NCBI GenBank assembly: GCA_964442745.1
Contig: CAYUAI010000155.1
Location: 1 to 5,635, forward strand
From: CAYUAI01 sp964442745
GTDB lineage: Bacteria; Pseudomonadota; Gammaproteobacteria; S012-40
Reading direction: 5' to 3'
Length of the DNA stretch: 5,635 nucleotides
Shown: positions 4,999 through 5,635 of the stretch, in pieces
Layout of the letters: every line of letters starts with the position of its first letter
Numbering within the stretch: the stretch's first letter is position 1
Translations under genes and position numbers: made by a program
The notes under the pieces: generated by a model
What the model saw: the letters and a program-made list of their open reading frames with translations, nothing else
Told to the model about the DNA's origin: nothing
Database searches by the model: none

Positions 4999-5580
4999 AT
5001 GAGTCAATTAGCCGATGCGTTATTTACAACAACTCAGCAGAAAGTGCTTGGGGTATTGTATACGCAACCGGAAAGAAGTTTTTACATCAATGAGATACTG
5101 CGGATGACGGGAATGGGGGTTGCTACCGTTAAGCGTGAGCTAGATCGCATGGTGGCGGCAGGCATTCTAAGCATGACTAGGATTGGCAACCAACATCACT
5201 ACCAGGCTAATCCTGAATGCCATATTTATGATGAGTTATTAGGCATCGTTAAGAAAACATTGGGCGTGGTGGACGTTATCAAGTTGGCACTTTCTCCGTT
5301 GGCAACTCATATAGTTTGGGCTTTTATCTTTGGTTCAGTCGCAAGCGGCAAAGAAACATCTTTTAGTGATATTGATTTGATGATTATTGGTGATGTAGGT
5401 TTTGTTGAAGCGGTAAGTGCGATTTATTCAGTACAGGAAACATTGGGACGGGAAGTTAATCCTAAAATCTATCGAAAAGAGGAATGGATGCAAATGCTAA
5501 ACAACGAGGAGGCCTTTATCAAAGAAGTCTCAGCCAAATCAATATTAAATGTGATCGGTGATGCTAATGAGCTTGGATAA
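4999..5580 (+). CDS. Winged-helix/MNT nucleotidyltransferase-domain regulator (antitoxin-like)
   Basis: The 193-residue protein joins two domains. Residues about 8-70 form a winged helix (SFYINEILRMTGMGVATVKRELDRMVAAGILSMTRIGNQHHYQA, with an ArsR/MarR-like recognition helix and wing). Residues about 103-165 form a minimal nucleotidyltransferase with the signature FGSVASGKETSFSDIDLMIIGD: Gly112-Ser113 and the metal-binding pair Asp124-x-Asp126. In HEPN-MNT toxin-antitoxin pairs an MNT protein neutralises a HEPN RNase, in the Shewanella MntA/HepT case by adding AMP to the toxin. A fused DNA-binding domain would add autorepression, and the promoter carries a matching tandem dyad. The third acidic residue of the active site cannot be assigned with confidence (Glu152 in GREVNPKIY is a candidate). 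The ATG at 4999 has only a weak ribosome site. The 3' end overlaps a new start codon at 5567. The product looks intact and could transfer nucleotides or only bind them. Confidence 0.88.
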   Translation: MSQLADALFTTTQQKVLGVLYTQPERSFYINEILRMTGMGVATVKRELDRMVAAGILSMTRIGNQHHYQANPECHIYDELLGIVKKTLGVVDVIKLALSPLATHIVWAFIFGSVASGKETSFSDIDLMIIGDVGFVEAVSAIYSVQETLGREVNPKIYRKEEWMQMLNNEEAFIKEVSAKSILNVIGDANELG

Positions 5581-5593
5581 TCTATACCCATAG
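5567..5593 (+). pseudogene. Start of a probable HEPN partner gene, cut off after a few codons
   Basis: An ATG at 5567 overlaps the last 14 bases of the MNT gene and has GGTGA (5557-5561) at good distance. It reads MSLDNLYP and then a TAG at 5591-5593. HEPN-like proteins encoded right after such winged-helix/MNT genes commonly begin M-(S/T/N)-L-(D/E)-N-L followed by L/I-(K/R)-x-G, so the first six codons fit that family and the sequence departs at about 5584. The rest of the window (5585-5635) shows no HEPN sequence and may be the edge of an inserted element or a deletion joint. The assignment rests on six residues and on position. Confidence 0.4.
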
Positions 5594-5635
5594 CGTTATG
5601 AATTTAGGTCTAGTTATGGCCTTCAAATCCACCGC

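Overview
The window is an AT-rich bacterial accessory region that mixes decayed mobile elements with small toxin-antitoxin-type genes. No rRNA, tRNA, CRISPR array or housekeeping gene is visible. The family mix (ISAs1 transposase, two Rpn/PD-(D/E)XK nuclease-transposase types, VapBC, an MNT-type nucleotidyltransferase with a winged helix) and the base composition fit a gammaproteobacterium with a repeat-rich genome. Filamentous sulfur oxidisers have such genomes, but this taxonomic guess is weak and rests on recalled family distribution.

Left part (1-1200, + strand). An apparently intact small serine recombinase (101-679) follows a perfect 16-bp palindrome (80-95) that probably binds it. A nested 70-nt inverted repeat (691-760) lies just after its stop codon. 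Next comes the C-terminal end only of a DDE transposase (about 794-1177), followed by a weak terminator-like hairpin.

Middle part (1360-3520). An ISAs1-family insertion sequence (transposase 1363-2459, probable right end 2464-2480) is inactivated by an amber codon, an internal deletion that removes the second catalytic aspartate, an opal codon and probably a short in-frame deletion. It abuts the 5' part of an Rpn-family gene on the minus strand (2501-2881). A second, different Rpn/PDDEXK gene (3132-3513, minus) has a one-base frameshift inside its catalytic E-x-Q motif and has also lost its 3' half.

Right part (3700-5635). A vapB-vapC-orf79 operon reads leftward (4551 to 3718) with 4-bp and 8-bp overlaps and a recognisable promoter. 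Divergent from it, a winged-helix plus MNT nucleotidyltransferase gene (4999-5580) has a near-consensus promoter overlaid by two matching dyads 21 bp apart, which look like an autorepression operator. Its 3' end overlaps a new start codon (5567) that opens like a HEPN partner gene but stops after eight codons, so the usual partner seems to have been cut off. The 447-bp spacer between the two divergent units is unusually rich in perfect short palindromes.

Overall, the only genes that look intact are the recombinase, vapB, vapC, orf79 and the MNT regulator. No clearly new multi-gene system is visible. The most promising leads are the tandem operator and truncated partner at the MNT locus, the uncharacterised third gene of the vapBC operon, and the nested inverted repeat after the recombinase.
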